Assembly (NCBI GenBank): GCA_964035545.1
Contig: OZ037765.1
Location: 26,300,504 to 26,364,503 of the forward strand
DNA: 64,000 nt
Source: Bugula neritina
Taxonomy: Eukaryota; Bryozoa; Gymnolaemata; Cheilostomatida; Bugulidae
Reading direction: 5' to 3'
The stretch's first letter is position 1, and each line of letters opens with the position of its first letter. The translations under genes and the position numbers were made by a program. Below are positions 24,809 to 36,985 of the stretch, in pieces. The notes beneath the pieces are model-generated. The model was not told the DNA's origin. It saw only the letters and a program-made list of their open reading frames with translations, and searched no databases.

Positions 24809-26184
24809 TCAATTTAGCCAGAGAAAGTTTTGTTTATGGAAAACATAAATTCAAAGCAGTTAAACTTGCATTGCTCCAATTACTCTACACATTATGTTAA
24901 ATAACACTAATTTTTTATATATCTTTATCAGCTATATTGGACCACTGTTGACACAGTTTGTGATTACAGACTCATCTTTTATTTTAGCATTTTTAAAAAT
25001 TCCTTATTTTAAAACATTTACCTTTTTAACACAACTATGTTACTTTATTATAGATGTTTTTTTTCTATTTTTTATTAATAAAGCCAAGTTGAGAACCTTG
25101 AAAGTAATGAAAGCTGCATTGCTCATACATTTTGAAACTCTCAATAAGCAAAAACCATTTGTCAACTTTTTCATCATAAAATAATATCTTGCAGAATATC
25201 CACTACCAGTGTTTATTTCTAAAAAGAACAATATAAGAAATCTTGAAACTATGAAAATAATGAGACCATTAAAAATACCTTCTAATGAAACTTTCCATTA
25301 CTTTGAAATAAAGCAGTTTTTTGTTATTTTTTTGTAGTAATTTAAACAGAAAACACCCTTTCTTGAGAGCTGAAGGCAAACTGCTGAACAGTTGCTCATA
25401 GCAAATTTGTGGTTTAGATTTGCTTTAACTGTGCAGTTTTATATGATTATCAGGTGCTTTTACCAGCCAATGTGATCTAAAAATAGAAATAATTGTCACA
25501 AAGAGATAGCTTGAGGATTAACACAGAGTGTTGCATTCAAAGTATGGTATATATTCTAGCACGAATCAATAACTACTTTCAACTCTACAGCTTGTTTAAA
25601 AGTACGTTCCAAGTATACCGCGTTGATTCTTGTTTTTGAGTGCCTGCATAAAGTCATTTAAATTCGGTACATTTTAAAAGCTTTGCTTCTGTATTAGAAT
25701 ATATACGGCTTTACTAGCTTCATATTGGCACAACCTAAACAATCAGGCTTATCCTAGTTGCTTGGTTACGCAGCAGCCATTTTTTTCAGATAAAACATTA
25801 CCTTGCGCTTATATTTGCTTTTAACAAAAGTTGATCGGATTGTACTGCTGACAATTGGGGAAGGGGGAGGAGGGCTGAAATAGTGTGACAATAATTAACT
25901 GAATGCTGACATTACTATATGAAAGACTAAAATTTAAAAAAATTATTTAAAGCTACATTTTAAACTGTAAGCCTTTGGCCTTAGGATTGTTACAGTTTTT
26001 ACTAAGTTACAAGAGAAAATGTTAACAGGCCTATACAATCCCCCCCCCTTTGCTTGGAGCTCTGGTTAATAATTAATTTGAACTATACATTGTTAAAAAC
26101 ATGCCAAAGATATAATTTGAAACACTTATCAGTACAGAATTTTCTTGATTTTCTTAGTTGAATGGGTGAAGCAGAAGTAACACC
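24809..26184. other. CLCA-A 3' UTR and intergenic region to CLCA-B
   Basis: Contains two AATAAA signals (25077-25082 and 25307-25312), either of which could end CLCA-A. AT-rich, with a short C9 run near 26041. No coding exon or mobile element was recognised. The CLCA-B promoter should lie in the 3' part. Confidence 0.55.
25077..25082 (+). terminator. CLCA: Candidate poly(A) signal of CLCA-A
   Basis: AATAAA about 270 nt after the stop. A second one at 25307-25312 is an alternative. Confidence 0.5.
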
Positions 26185-29100
26185 ATGAAAGTGTTTTACG
26201 TAATTCTTTTTGGACTTCAACTAGTCTCATGTCAAAATATACAGTTAATTGATAATGGATACGAAAATGTGCTGATTGCCATATCAGATACTGTACCATA
26301 CAATGCTGATCTGGTACCCAGGATCAAGGTAAGTTATATAGTCACTTGACTTGACCCTTTAACTGTCTTAAAGATCATGTCTTGTGCGTGCCTATTTTTT
26401 GACGTAAAGGAGTTGAGGACCAATAAGTGCATAAGGATGTCATTAGCTTTAAAAAGGCTTTCATTAGATAAATAAATTCTTTCATGCCTTAAGCACTTTA
26501 GCCTTAATAATACTAGTATAGTCAAAAGTTTAAATTAAACTTTGAATTACATTATATTCACCTTTGGTGAAAATTGAAAAATGTTTATTTAGATGTGTGT
26601 TGCAAGTTTAAAAATATTGCTCAGAAATTTTTGTAACATTGCCTGGGTTTAACCCAATGTGAGAAAATACTCTATATTTACCATAAGAGTTAAATTAGCA
26701 ACATAAGCAGTAAGAAAGCTATCATTGAAGCTCGAAAATAATAAAACTAGAGAGATGATGGGTATTTTTCTTTAGGAGTTATTTAATGATGCATCAGCAA
26801 CTCTCTACAATGCCACTAGCCTCAGAGCTTTCTTCCGGAAGGTTACCATACTAGTCCCCTCTAGCTGGAACACACCAGGAGTTCATGCTGCTACCACCGA
26901 GTCCTTTACTAATGTAAATATGACCATCATTTTGTTCCCTTGGAGGTTTTTTTATAAATGAAGTGAATTTTCTGAAAAAAAAATAATTGAGAGGATTTAT
27001 TTCTCTTACTTAAAAACCTTGAAGCAAATGCTGTCCATAGATTAAGTTATATATGTTTGAATTTATAAAGAAGGGCACATGTTGAAAATTATTCAATAGT
27101 AAGATCACAAAATATTGTATCTATATATTTATGCAGTTGACAAGCATGTTATTACCTGATAATGTTGTACTTGATGAGTACAATATTGTTTAATTCTCAT
27201 TTCAAGATGTATTGTCTCTAGTGTGAACTGTTCCCTTATATCTCCAATACAGTTCAAAGCTGAATTTTAGCCTCAGGTTTTTCAAATAGAGTTTATTTTT
27301 TTAGTCTTAAGTTTTGTTTGTACTTTTGCCAAAAAATCATAGACTAACATTTCATTATGTAAGCTTATTTTATTTCGACTAAATATTTTATTCTTCAACA
27401 ATTATTGCTTTGTTTATCTACAAACAGGCTAATATTAGAATTGACAACCCATCAAGTAACTATGGTGACAACCCTTGGGTTAGACAAACAGGTGGTTGTG
27501 GTGTGCCTGGAGACTTCATGCATCTCACTCCTCGGTTTATTCTAGATAAAGCATATTCTACCAGAAAATGGGGCCCAACAGGTGAATATTTTGTTAAAAC
27601 AATGAAAGTTCCTAAAATGAAACACTGATTTTTATGCCATATAGTTACTGTTTCTATCAGCATTTCAAGCTTTTATAATGTATTTTTTACAGAGAAAGTG
27701 TTGGTTCATGAGTGGGGACATCTAAGGTGGGGTCTATTCGATGAGTATCCAATCGGTGATGAGATTACAGAACATTTCTACCAATCACCAACAACCAACA
27801 AAATTGAAGCATCTAGATGCAACATCAAAATACAAGGCAGGTTAAGAAACCGTCTAACAGGTGCTCTATGTGCACTGGACTTAGCTACATCACTTCCTGA
27901 ACCTGACTGCAGATACTTCCCAGACAGAAGGCAACCCAGAGCTTCATCTTCTCTCATGTACTACCACTACCTTTCTTCGGTAAGTTGTTAAACTGATAGT
28001 CAACTAAAGATATAAAATTCATGTTTGCTTTACAGCCACCATCTCTGATAGTGAGACTATTAAAAGTGACAATCTTTTCTACTAGTTCTGAAACTGTTCT
28101 ATTTAATAGCAACTGGAAATATATTATGTATATGCAAACATATTATATTCAATAGCATATCATATTATATGACTAATATGGTAGATTAGCACTTTCTGTG
28201 ATGACGATGAGTTTGGGTATAATTCTGTTCACAACTATGAAGCTCCAAGTCAACACAACAGACTTTGTGCTGGGAAATCTGCCTGGGGTGTCATGAGAGA
28301 CCATGTGGACTTTAAAGGTAAAGTAATGTATTTTTTGAACTAGCAAAAACTTGTGAAAATAAAAAAAATGAGCAAGTATAATATCTATCTTGCTGACTCT
28401 ATTTCTATATTTGTATTAGATAAAGGTTTTTCTTATGAAACTTTCTAAAACTGTGTTTTGCATTTAAGGTTGAAGCTTTTTTCTTTTGGTTGCAGTTAAC
28501 ACCTTGAAATGCTACAAATAGAACTCAAAATTTGTCTAATGAGCTACCAGTTTGAATATCCTATAATCTTTGCTAAGCATAAGAGTAGTTTACATTACCA
28601 AGTAACTATTAGAGCAAAAGGGTCCTAACCTGTTTATTTTTTAATTATGTTGAAATTCAACATTTCGCTGCAGCTTTTAAATTGTGCAAAGCTTTTCTCT
28701 GCACGGTTTTGTATTTAGCAGCTTTTAATAATTATAGTATGGGCAAGCTATAACATACGTACTTTCCATATATTCATTGTATATTAGGCCATGTAAAACT
28801 TAGCCTATACAAAATTTCTAATATAAACGTCAACAAAACTATAAAGATATGTTGTGACAGATTTCAACTTGTATATATTTTCATACATGTAGCTTTCAAT
28901 TTCAATTTGTAAGTGGTTAAAGCTAAAACTTTGAAAATTTGCAAAAAATACATTTTTTACTCAAGCTTGCTGAATTTTATGCAAAATATAAAGAAAGTCC
29001 ATTAGAGTTGGCACTTCTGCTAAATTAGGCTGATTTTTGCATGATTTATTTATTTACTTAAAATATTGAGTCAAATTTCTAGTAGACTTTTTGCATCAAG

Positions 29101-32100
29101 CATTAGTTTTGCAATCATGTAGCTCAATATTACAATTTCTCCAGGCTTCTCAATTTTATTTATACATTGGAAGATTAATACAAGATCATACAACTACCTG
29201 CGATGTACATAATATTTCTGCGAATGCAAATAAACTGCTTAAAATTGAGTTAAATATTCACAGGCCAGAATCCAGCTGCAGATGGAAAGACTATAAACAC
29301 AAGAGTTACATTTAATGTGGTGCAGAGACAGGAGAGTAGAGTTGTGTTGGTTATTGATGTATCTGGAAGTATGGTACGTTTATAATAAATAACTATGTTT
29401 ATAGTAGCTGTCAAATTCAACAAAAGCTAGTTTAACAATAATTTCTAAAAGCTGTTTTCTAAATTTATACGTCTTAGAAAAAATAAATAAAAAAAAATTT
29501 TTGGTCACAAGTTGGCTTAATTTTTTGCTAAACTATTAACTAACATAGTTTATGAAAAATCAATGAGCATGTACTTATATGTCATAATTTAACAAAGCAT
29601 ATCAATTGCATGTGTAAAAAAGCTAGCACAATTAGTGATTTAATTAACTAGTATGAGCAGCACTTGATTGCAGGCAGACAACAACTACTACATAAAAGTA
29701 AACGCTGCAGCTCGCAGATACCTGCTATATACTGCACCAGATGGAGCTAGTGTTGGTTTAGTTAAATACAGTAGCACTGCTACTACATTGACCAAGTCTC
29801 TTCGTAAAATTAATTCTCTGGCAGACAGGAAAGACTTGGCTAATTTAGTTCCACTTGAGAAACAAGGTGGTACTGCTATTGGCAGGGGATTACTGGCTGC
29901 TAAACAGGTGAGAAACTTTTTACTTTTAATCTAAAGTCTAATGTCCAATATTTATATACCCTAGTTATAATAAAACAGTAAGAGATGCTAAACTTCTTAA
30001 GTATATTTATTTGTTACTACCCCCCTCCCTCCCAACAGCAAATAGACATCATGATAGACTGATAACCTATAAATAAACACAGCTCATCATTTAAAACTAA
30101 TGTGAAAACAAAAGTTAAAAGCTTAGCTGTTTATTAAATATGATAGCGTAAATATATTTGCCTAAAATGGAATTAGTTTTATGAATAACATAGAATATTA
30201 GAATCTTGCATCTTGTGTCTCTATAGTCCATACTATCAAAGATTTTAATATTAACTATTCAACGGCAAAACCTCTATCGTTGTTTATTAATTTATTATAT
30301 TATAATTTCTACTTGCAAGTTGTTAACATTAAAAAATCCTTATGGATTATGCATTACTATTTTGTTAGAGATTCAATTATGAATACAAAACCAAGTTTTC
30401 AATCTTACAACTTGCAGAATAAATACTAGAACCCAGCCATTATTTGTTACAATGATTCTTTTGTTTGTCTTGTATAGTTTGAATGCATTATATGAGAACA
30501 TATCTTTGTGTCAGCTTTTGGAACAAAATGGTGGTCAGACAAAAGGCAGTCGTGTTGTTCTTCTAACTGACGGTGCAGAAACTATTGATCCAAAAGTTAG
30601 AGTTGTGAAACCCCAACTTTTAGCAGCTGGAATCAACATAGATACAGTTTTGCTGTCCAACAATGCAGATCCAGTTCTAATTTCTTTGGCAGCAAGCACA
30701 GGTAAGTAGCGATAACGTAAAACAACTTTTTGGCTACCTTCAAAGAAAAGTTTTTAATACCTAGAAACTTCTAAAATAAGTTTTATAATATCTATTCAGG
30801 TGGTTTGTCTTTCTTTGCATCTGGTGGTGATTTATCCACCAGTCTAGATGATGCTTTCACTACATCTGAGAGAGCTAGAATAAGTGATCCTAGAAAAATT
30901 CCCATCACTGTAAGTGTCTTGCTGTAATTTACTGACTAGAGTGATACAATCATTTATAGGCTATATTACACGCATTTATAATGTCTAGATTCATCATATG
31001 ATGATATCAAATTTTATAAAATTTAGATTTATTTGAGACTTAAATCTTAAATATTTTACAAGATCGAAAGTCGAGCAGTTGCTGTTGACAAGAAGTCAGA
31101 AGAATGCTATGATGTGGTAATCGACAAAAGTTTGGGTTTGCGAACAACATTTACATTTAGCTGGGTAGTTGGCAGCCAACTAAATATAAGACTGACTGAG
31201 AGTGATGGTAAAGTAAACACAGCTGTACTGGAGAATGGAAACAAAGCAGCAACTTACAGATGCCTTGGTGAATGCTCGGTAAATTTAAAACTTATATTGT
31301 TATATTTTTATTAGAGTAATTAAGGAAAAATATTATTAATTCTACTTGTACGACAGTTAGAGTATTGTGAGTTTAACTCTATTTTTACAGACAGGAAAAT
31401 GGACCACCTGCATTAAGAATCCAACAAATAAAAAAGTTGACGTTATATCTCAAGTGGAATCAACGGCTAGAAATCAGAGAGCTAAACGTAGCACCAACAG
31501 TACTGTGAACGAAGATTTGATGCCGATTACTGTTAGAACACAGATATTTAATGAAAACCCGGATTTTAACAAAAAAAGTAATATTTAGAATTACTTTGCT
31601 TTATTCAATCATTGCAGGAAAACCTACGAAAACAGGAAAAATAGTTTACATTAGGTATCACTCAAGTACAAAAAATAAACTTGTTCAAACAAGCTTTTTA
31701 ATTTTGTGAAATTTATATAATAATTATATTTAGATTAGTGTTTGCTTAAAGTTTACATCTCCTAGGAACCCCTTCTTCAAGTGAGCTAAGGGCTGTAATT
31801 GCTTTGGCACAAGAGCGATTGAGACTGGGTGATCTTCCTGAAGTCACCAAAAGTCTTTTTATTGAAAAATAGTGTTAAATGTTGCTTCATAATTTCTAAC
31901 TCAAAAATATGCAGCAAGATAAAGATTTTAAATCAACGGATACTGCATGTTAAACTTATTTTAATTACTTTATTAATATTTTGTGTCCTTATTGTATGTT
32001 GAACAGATGCAGAGCCAGTGTCAGTGTTTGCTACTGTGACCCGTGGATACTCACCAGTGATTGGTGCCAAAGTAGTCGCTACTATAGAATATCCAGGTTC

Positions 32101-33551
32101 TTATCCCAAATCAGAACTTGAGATGAGAGATAATGGAGCAGGAGCTGATATTATTGAAGGAGATGGCACATACTCCGCTTACATCATGAACTCTCAGACT
32201 AAAGGGCGACACACAATCTCTGTTAGGGTTACTGGCAGCAATGAGACTAGTGTCAAGAAAGTTTTCTCTTACAGCCCTGCTGGAGCTATATCTGGTTAGT
32301 GTGCTGGGAAACTACCATTATAATATCCCATAGCTTTGCATTATGGAATGGTGGTGAAAAACAATTGGCATTTAATTTTCAATAAGACTTTGGTTGTTGT
32401 AAAAAGTTACTGCTAAAACTCACTGTCTCAATACTACACTGTTTTATATAGAATTAACTCATAAAATGGCCACAAAAACAAGATATCACATGAAAAAAGT
32501 CGTTTGAAGTAATATGCACTGGTTCTGGTATGTTCATTAAAATAAACTGATTATGGTACATTAGGCTGTTATGGTGCAATGTGCTTCTGACTGTAGAACC
32601 GGGAGAACCAGTCAACAGTCAAGCAGTAAAACTCATACCAACAGATGAATTCCAGAGGTTCTCCCTCGCTGGACTCATTGATGTAAAGAGTGTTGCTCCG
32701 CCAAATAAAGACTTTCATGCACCATCAAGAATTCTTGATCTGAAAGTGACAGAAGCATCTTATAATGAAAGTAGAGTGGTATTAGAGTGGACGGCAGTTG
32801 GTGATGATTTAGATAGCGGAACAGGTATACAGTTTTTTCTCCAACTATTTTAGTCTGTAATTAGACTTGAGTGCTGCTAAAAAAATTTTACAGAAACAAA
32901 ATCCAGTTCTGTGAATTGGGAATACTAATTCCTATAAAAAGTTTTGTCCCTAGCTACTGGGATTCGAACCTCAGACCTCCGGGCACACTAACCATTACAC
33001 AATAGGGACCACTGGGTTATCAAAACACTGCACAATTTCACAGTTGATATAAAATTTGCTTCCAACTGTGCTATAAATAGTTCAACTTTCTAAACGGTTT
33101 TAAAATTTCAGCTTCTTATTATGAGCTGTTGAAAGCTGACAGTCACAAAGTATTCTATAAAGCCAAAGAAAATGCCACACAAGTTGATGATGCAGATGTG
33201 ATCAGTGGTAACTTGAGTTCTCCATCTCCAGCCTACACCAGAGAAAAACTGGTTCTGAATATACAGGATAGAGACGACATATCTGTGTATGCTATCATTG
33301 CTAAGGATGATGCAGGAAATGCAGGACAGTTATCCAACATTGTTTCTGTTAAACTTGTCTCTGCATCTTCAACTGGCCAACCATCAATCACTGAATCACC
33401 AACCACCCCCTCTCTTAATCCACTCCGTCAGACTGCTGTGGTCGCTGCCATTGTAATTGGTTCTGTTTGTATCAGCAGCCTCATTATTATGCTGATAATT
33501 GTGATACATAAAAATAGAACCAAGAAATCTAAGAAAAATTATGTAGCTTAA
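26185..33551 (+). CDS. CLCA: CLCA-family protein copy B (membrane-anchored, furin-like site)
   Basis: Same role and 14-exon plan as copy A. Exons: 26185-26328, 26776-26913, 27428-27581, 27693-27979, 28185-28317, 29264-29373, 29674-29907, 30515-30701, 30800-30909, 31063-31278, 31391-31577, 32007-32294, 32597-32824, 33112-33551; 2856 nt, 951 residues, all phases consistent. The first exon is only 48 codons: signal peptide ending VSCQ, then NGYENVLIAIS. Protease motif HEWGHLRWGLFDEY has H151/E152/H155 and Asp162. MIDAS DVSGS is at 317-321, with LLTDG in exon 8. A RAKR/S dibasic site (residues 601-605) in exon 11 is absent from the other copies. The linker before the membrane helix (about 914-938) is a short Ser/Thr/Pro stretch rather than PTTT repeats. 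The tail is short and basic. Exon 3 and the start of exon 4 are almost identical to copies C and D, whereas exon 2 is clearly divergent. Confidence 0.94.
31790..31862 (-). repeat. Fragment of a tRNA-derived SINE-like repeat in CLCA-B intron 11
   Basis: The stretch ggcacaagagcgattgagac and the following 35 nt match, with scattered changes, 40597-40655 in CLCA-C intron 7. There the same body joins a tRNA-like head. Only the body is kept here. Confidence 0.5.
32940..33018 (-). repeat. tRNA-like pseudogene or SINE head in CLCA-B intron 13
   Basis: The minus strand shows a 7-bp acceptor-like pairing (GTCCCTA with TAGGGAC), a D-arm-like GTGTAATGGTTAG and a B-box GGTTCGAATCC. Only about 11 nt remain where a 17-nt anticodon arm should be, so it cannot be a working tRNA. 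It resembles a Gln/Glu-type tRNA head as used by SINEs. Confidence 0.55.
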
Positions 33552-34856
33552 TGTCACCAATTAAATTTTAATCTGTATTTGCTTAAAATATTTATTGACC
33601 TTTTTTAAAGTGTTAATTAAATGCTATTTAATTTATACAATAATATTGTAATTTGCTAATTGAGTGCAAACAATTGCTTATGTCTGGTTTGTTTAAAGTT
33701 GTTTTATTCATAAAAAAATAATAAACTGATATTTGTTGAAATCGAAATACCGTATATATTTCTTGATAATAATTTCGTCATTTTTGCAAGTAACTTTCCA
33801 AGTTTAGCTTATTTGTAAATTTTGTAGTTTAACACTCAGTTTATAGTTTATATGACTGCCAAAGTTCTCCTCAAATTTTACATAATATACTATATTTGGG
33901 ATTTATTAGTCAAAATTTTGTGCCTGGAAAGAGAATGACTTGACTAAAACAATCATCTGACTTATAAAAAGCAGTATTTGTGGTTATATCAGATATGAAT
34001 AGCAGTAAGTCAGAAGAAAATTAAATTCAGAGCACAAACAACTAGAAGCTCCTCAAATAAGCAAATATGATAACTGGGTAGGTTAGCTTCCTCAGTGAGA
34101 GAGAGTTTCTTTCATACTTTGTAGTTGTTATGTGACAGTTTTATAACTTTCAGCTACTGCAAGATGTTAAAAGAAAACTGTTCAGTCAAAATGCAATCAT
34201 ATGGAGTGTATATGAATAGCTTCTAAGCTTATTAACCTGAATAGCACATTCTAAATAGTACAGCATGCCTGTGCAGCATCTACAGGCATTAGATAGCGGA
34301 GAGTAAAGCACCTTATCTATATGGTTTTACTTTCTAACTTATCACTAAAAAGGGGATGAGAGAGTCATTAGTGAGATAACTGATGCCTTACCAAGTTGGC
34401 GGATCAACAAAAATGTAGCCGTCATATAACCAGTTTTAAACTCACCATCAGTACAAGTTGCATAAAGATATACTTAGAAAATTGAAAAGCTACTAGTCAA
34501 AGCTTCAAAAAAATAACCTCCTTTATATATAAATTTTATACTTCAGAATTAGCATCAAATCTAAATATAATATAATGTAGTATAATATACACATTATGCT
34601 AATAACATTTACCGGTTTTTGTGTGCATTAAAACACACACTAATGCATTCTTTGATACAGCCTTGAAAACTGCTAGTCATGGTATTGTCTCATTGGACAA
34701 ATTTACATGAGGATGATAATCTGACACGATTCAAGGGTGCTGATACTGGATCCACCACTGAAGGTAGGCTTGTTATCTAACAGCCATTGACAGTATTTGG
34801 CGACAGTTGAAGTCTATTGCTTTACCGGAGTGGATTGGTATATGCAACTGGCTGCA
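33552..34856. other. CLCA-B 3' UTR and CLCA-C upstream region
   Basis: AATAAA at 33720-33725 probably ends CLCA-B. From about 34325 onward the sequence shares blocks with the region upstream of CLCA-D: ggatgagagagtcat at about 34353 and at 47476, and ggcttgttatctaacag near 34766 and its near match at 47533. This marks the 5' edge of the C/D duplication and probably the shared promoter. No coding exon is seen. Confidence 0.6.
33720..33725 (+). terminator. CLCA: Poly(A) signal AATAAA of CLCA-B
   Basis: AATAAA about 170 nt after the CLCA-B stop codon. Confidence 0.6.
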
Positions 34857-36900
34857 ATGAAGCTCATAATTATTAGTCTAGCACTTTTTGTTGGACATTT
34901 TGTCTCAAGTCAGAAAATACAGCTTGTCAACAATGGATATGAAAATATTTTAGTGTCAATTTCAGACACCATACCATATGATCCTGATCTGGTGCCCAGA
35001 CTTAAGGTAGGCAAGCTTTCTGCAGAATAATCACATGTCAGGTATTTTATTTTAAAAACCTTAGCAGAATTTTCTAGAACTGTTGACATATTTTACTATT
35101 TTTATTATTTAAATACTTTATTTTAACTGCAAAACACTAAATTGCTTTCTTAGCAAGAAATAAATAATTTAAGGTCTTTATCGATTTTGCTTTTAAAACA
35201 TAGTTTGATGCAACATTGTCAAACTTAAACCTGATTTTTGGAAAGTTTTAAATTTTTTTATTTACTCATACTCTAGTGCATCATTAAAATTGGCAGCAAT
35301 TTAAAAATAAAGCTGCACCAAATTGTAAAGTCCAAGCTTAACTACCAACAAAATTGTTTATATATAACTCGGCAGGCAAATTATTCTACAATGCAATCAT
35401 GTACGACATCATTAAATTTTCCTACTAAAACTTATATATATTGCATGGTTATTATTGTAGTTATTGCAAAATAAATATAAAATATTATATTCTATAAATA
35501 CGGTAGTTACGTGAATAGAGCAAACGGCTAAAAATACAATTATGGCTGGTTTAAAAACACAAATGAACTAATTTTCCTATTGAAGGTGAAAGAATCTATT
35601 TATGTCTATCAGTATTGGAAAAATTATAAAAAAGTACACAAATTAAAAATATTTTGAATAAAGTCAGAGTAATACGTTAACATAAATGAAAACACTCAAG
35701 TAATAGTATTTGTTCCGGAGGTTATATTGCCTAATGTATATTAAAGCAATACAGCACCTTTCTTAATTTTAAAAGCTATTAAAACCAACTTTGAAAATAA
35801 CTAGAGTTCTAATAATTTGTATGGCATTGTACTAGTACTACAAAATTCAATAGAACATTGATAAAAACAGGGAATAAGGAAAGTGAATAAATAAAAACTG
35901 CTATCGGAACACGGAAGAACTATTCACCTGGCTTATCAATTAAAATGACTATCAAATATTTGATGCTATACCAAAACTAACAGTACCATATCAAGTATTC
36001 AAATTTCTACTTTTGTTGGGTTTCTAAGTTGTTGTTTGCTTTTGGAATTTGGTGCCTTTATTCTTTACTTGATATAAACACATTCTCATGCGACAAATAA
36101 ATAATAAAACTAATGTTGAAGTTAACACTTAACAGCAGTAAGCATATCATGGTTATCAGAGATAATATATACAACCAAAACTTTCATTTTTATGCATTAA
36201 TATAAAAGAAAGTATGTTATTACTAAAAAAAACTAGTTACTGAAATTTCTGTTAGACAAACTTTAGGTTTGCTTTCTATTTTGTAGGAAATCTTTAATGC
36301 AGGTTCTGCTACACTATTTCAAGCAACTGGATTCAGAGCTTACTTCAAGAGCGTGACTATTCTCGTACCAACCAGCTGGAATGTTACTGGGGCAAAGGCA
36401 GCCACAACAGAGTCATTTGATAAGGTCTGACAATATTATAATTATTAGTGCTGGTTTTATATGTATATGTTCCAACCTAAAAATATACGAACCCTGTTGC
36501 TTTATTTTATAATGAGTGACATACATGTATGCAACAATAATTTAGGCCTATGTATTATTTTAAAAGCAGTTTTAACATTTTGATAAAATGGGTCAAAAAT
36601 AACTGTGATTATCAATTTTTACTTTTATTCTTAAAAATTTAGAGCTTTAATTAATCTACTCGCTAACAACCTGGAAATTTAAATTAAAGCTGATTAAGTT
36701 ATTAAAAATTTGTTAAGTTCTTATAATGTTTTGCGATAAAATTAGAAAGGGCAAATTTTTCAGACTGCTTTCAAATCTTTTTAAAGTATTGCATGTGTTT
36801 TTTATCTGCAACGTATGATGGTAACACTTTTTTAAAGTGTACAAAGTGCCAATTATATAATTTAAACTTGGTTGCAGTATAAATTTAGCAGCTTGTGCAT

Positions 36901-36985
<85 letters not shown>

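Noticed and set aside
24894-25184. 96-codon hydrophobic ORF downstream of CLCA-A
   Set aside because: Lies in the 3' UTR across an AATAAA; Phe/Ile/Lys bias is expected from AT-rich DNA.
32940-33018. Functional tRNA gene on the minus strand
   Set aside because: The acceptor stem is good, but the anticodon arm is about six bases too short.
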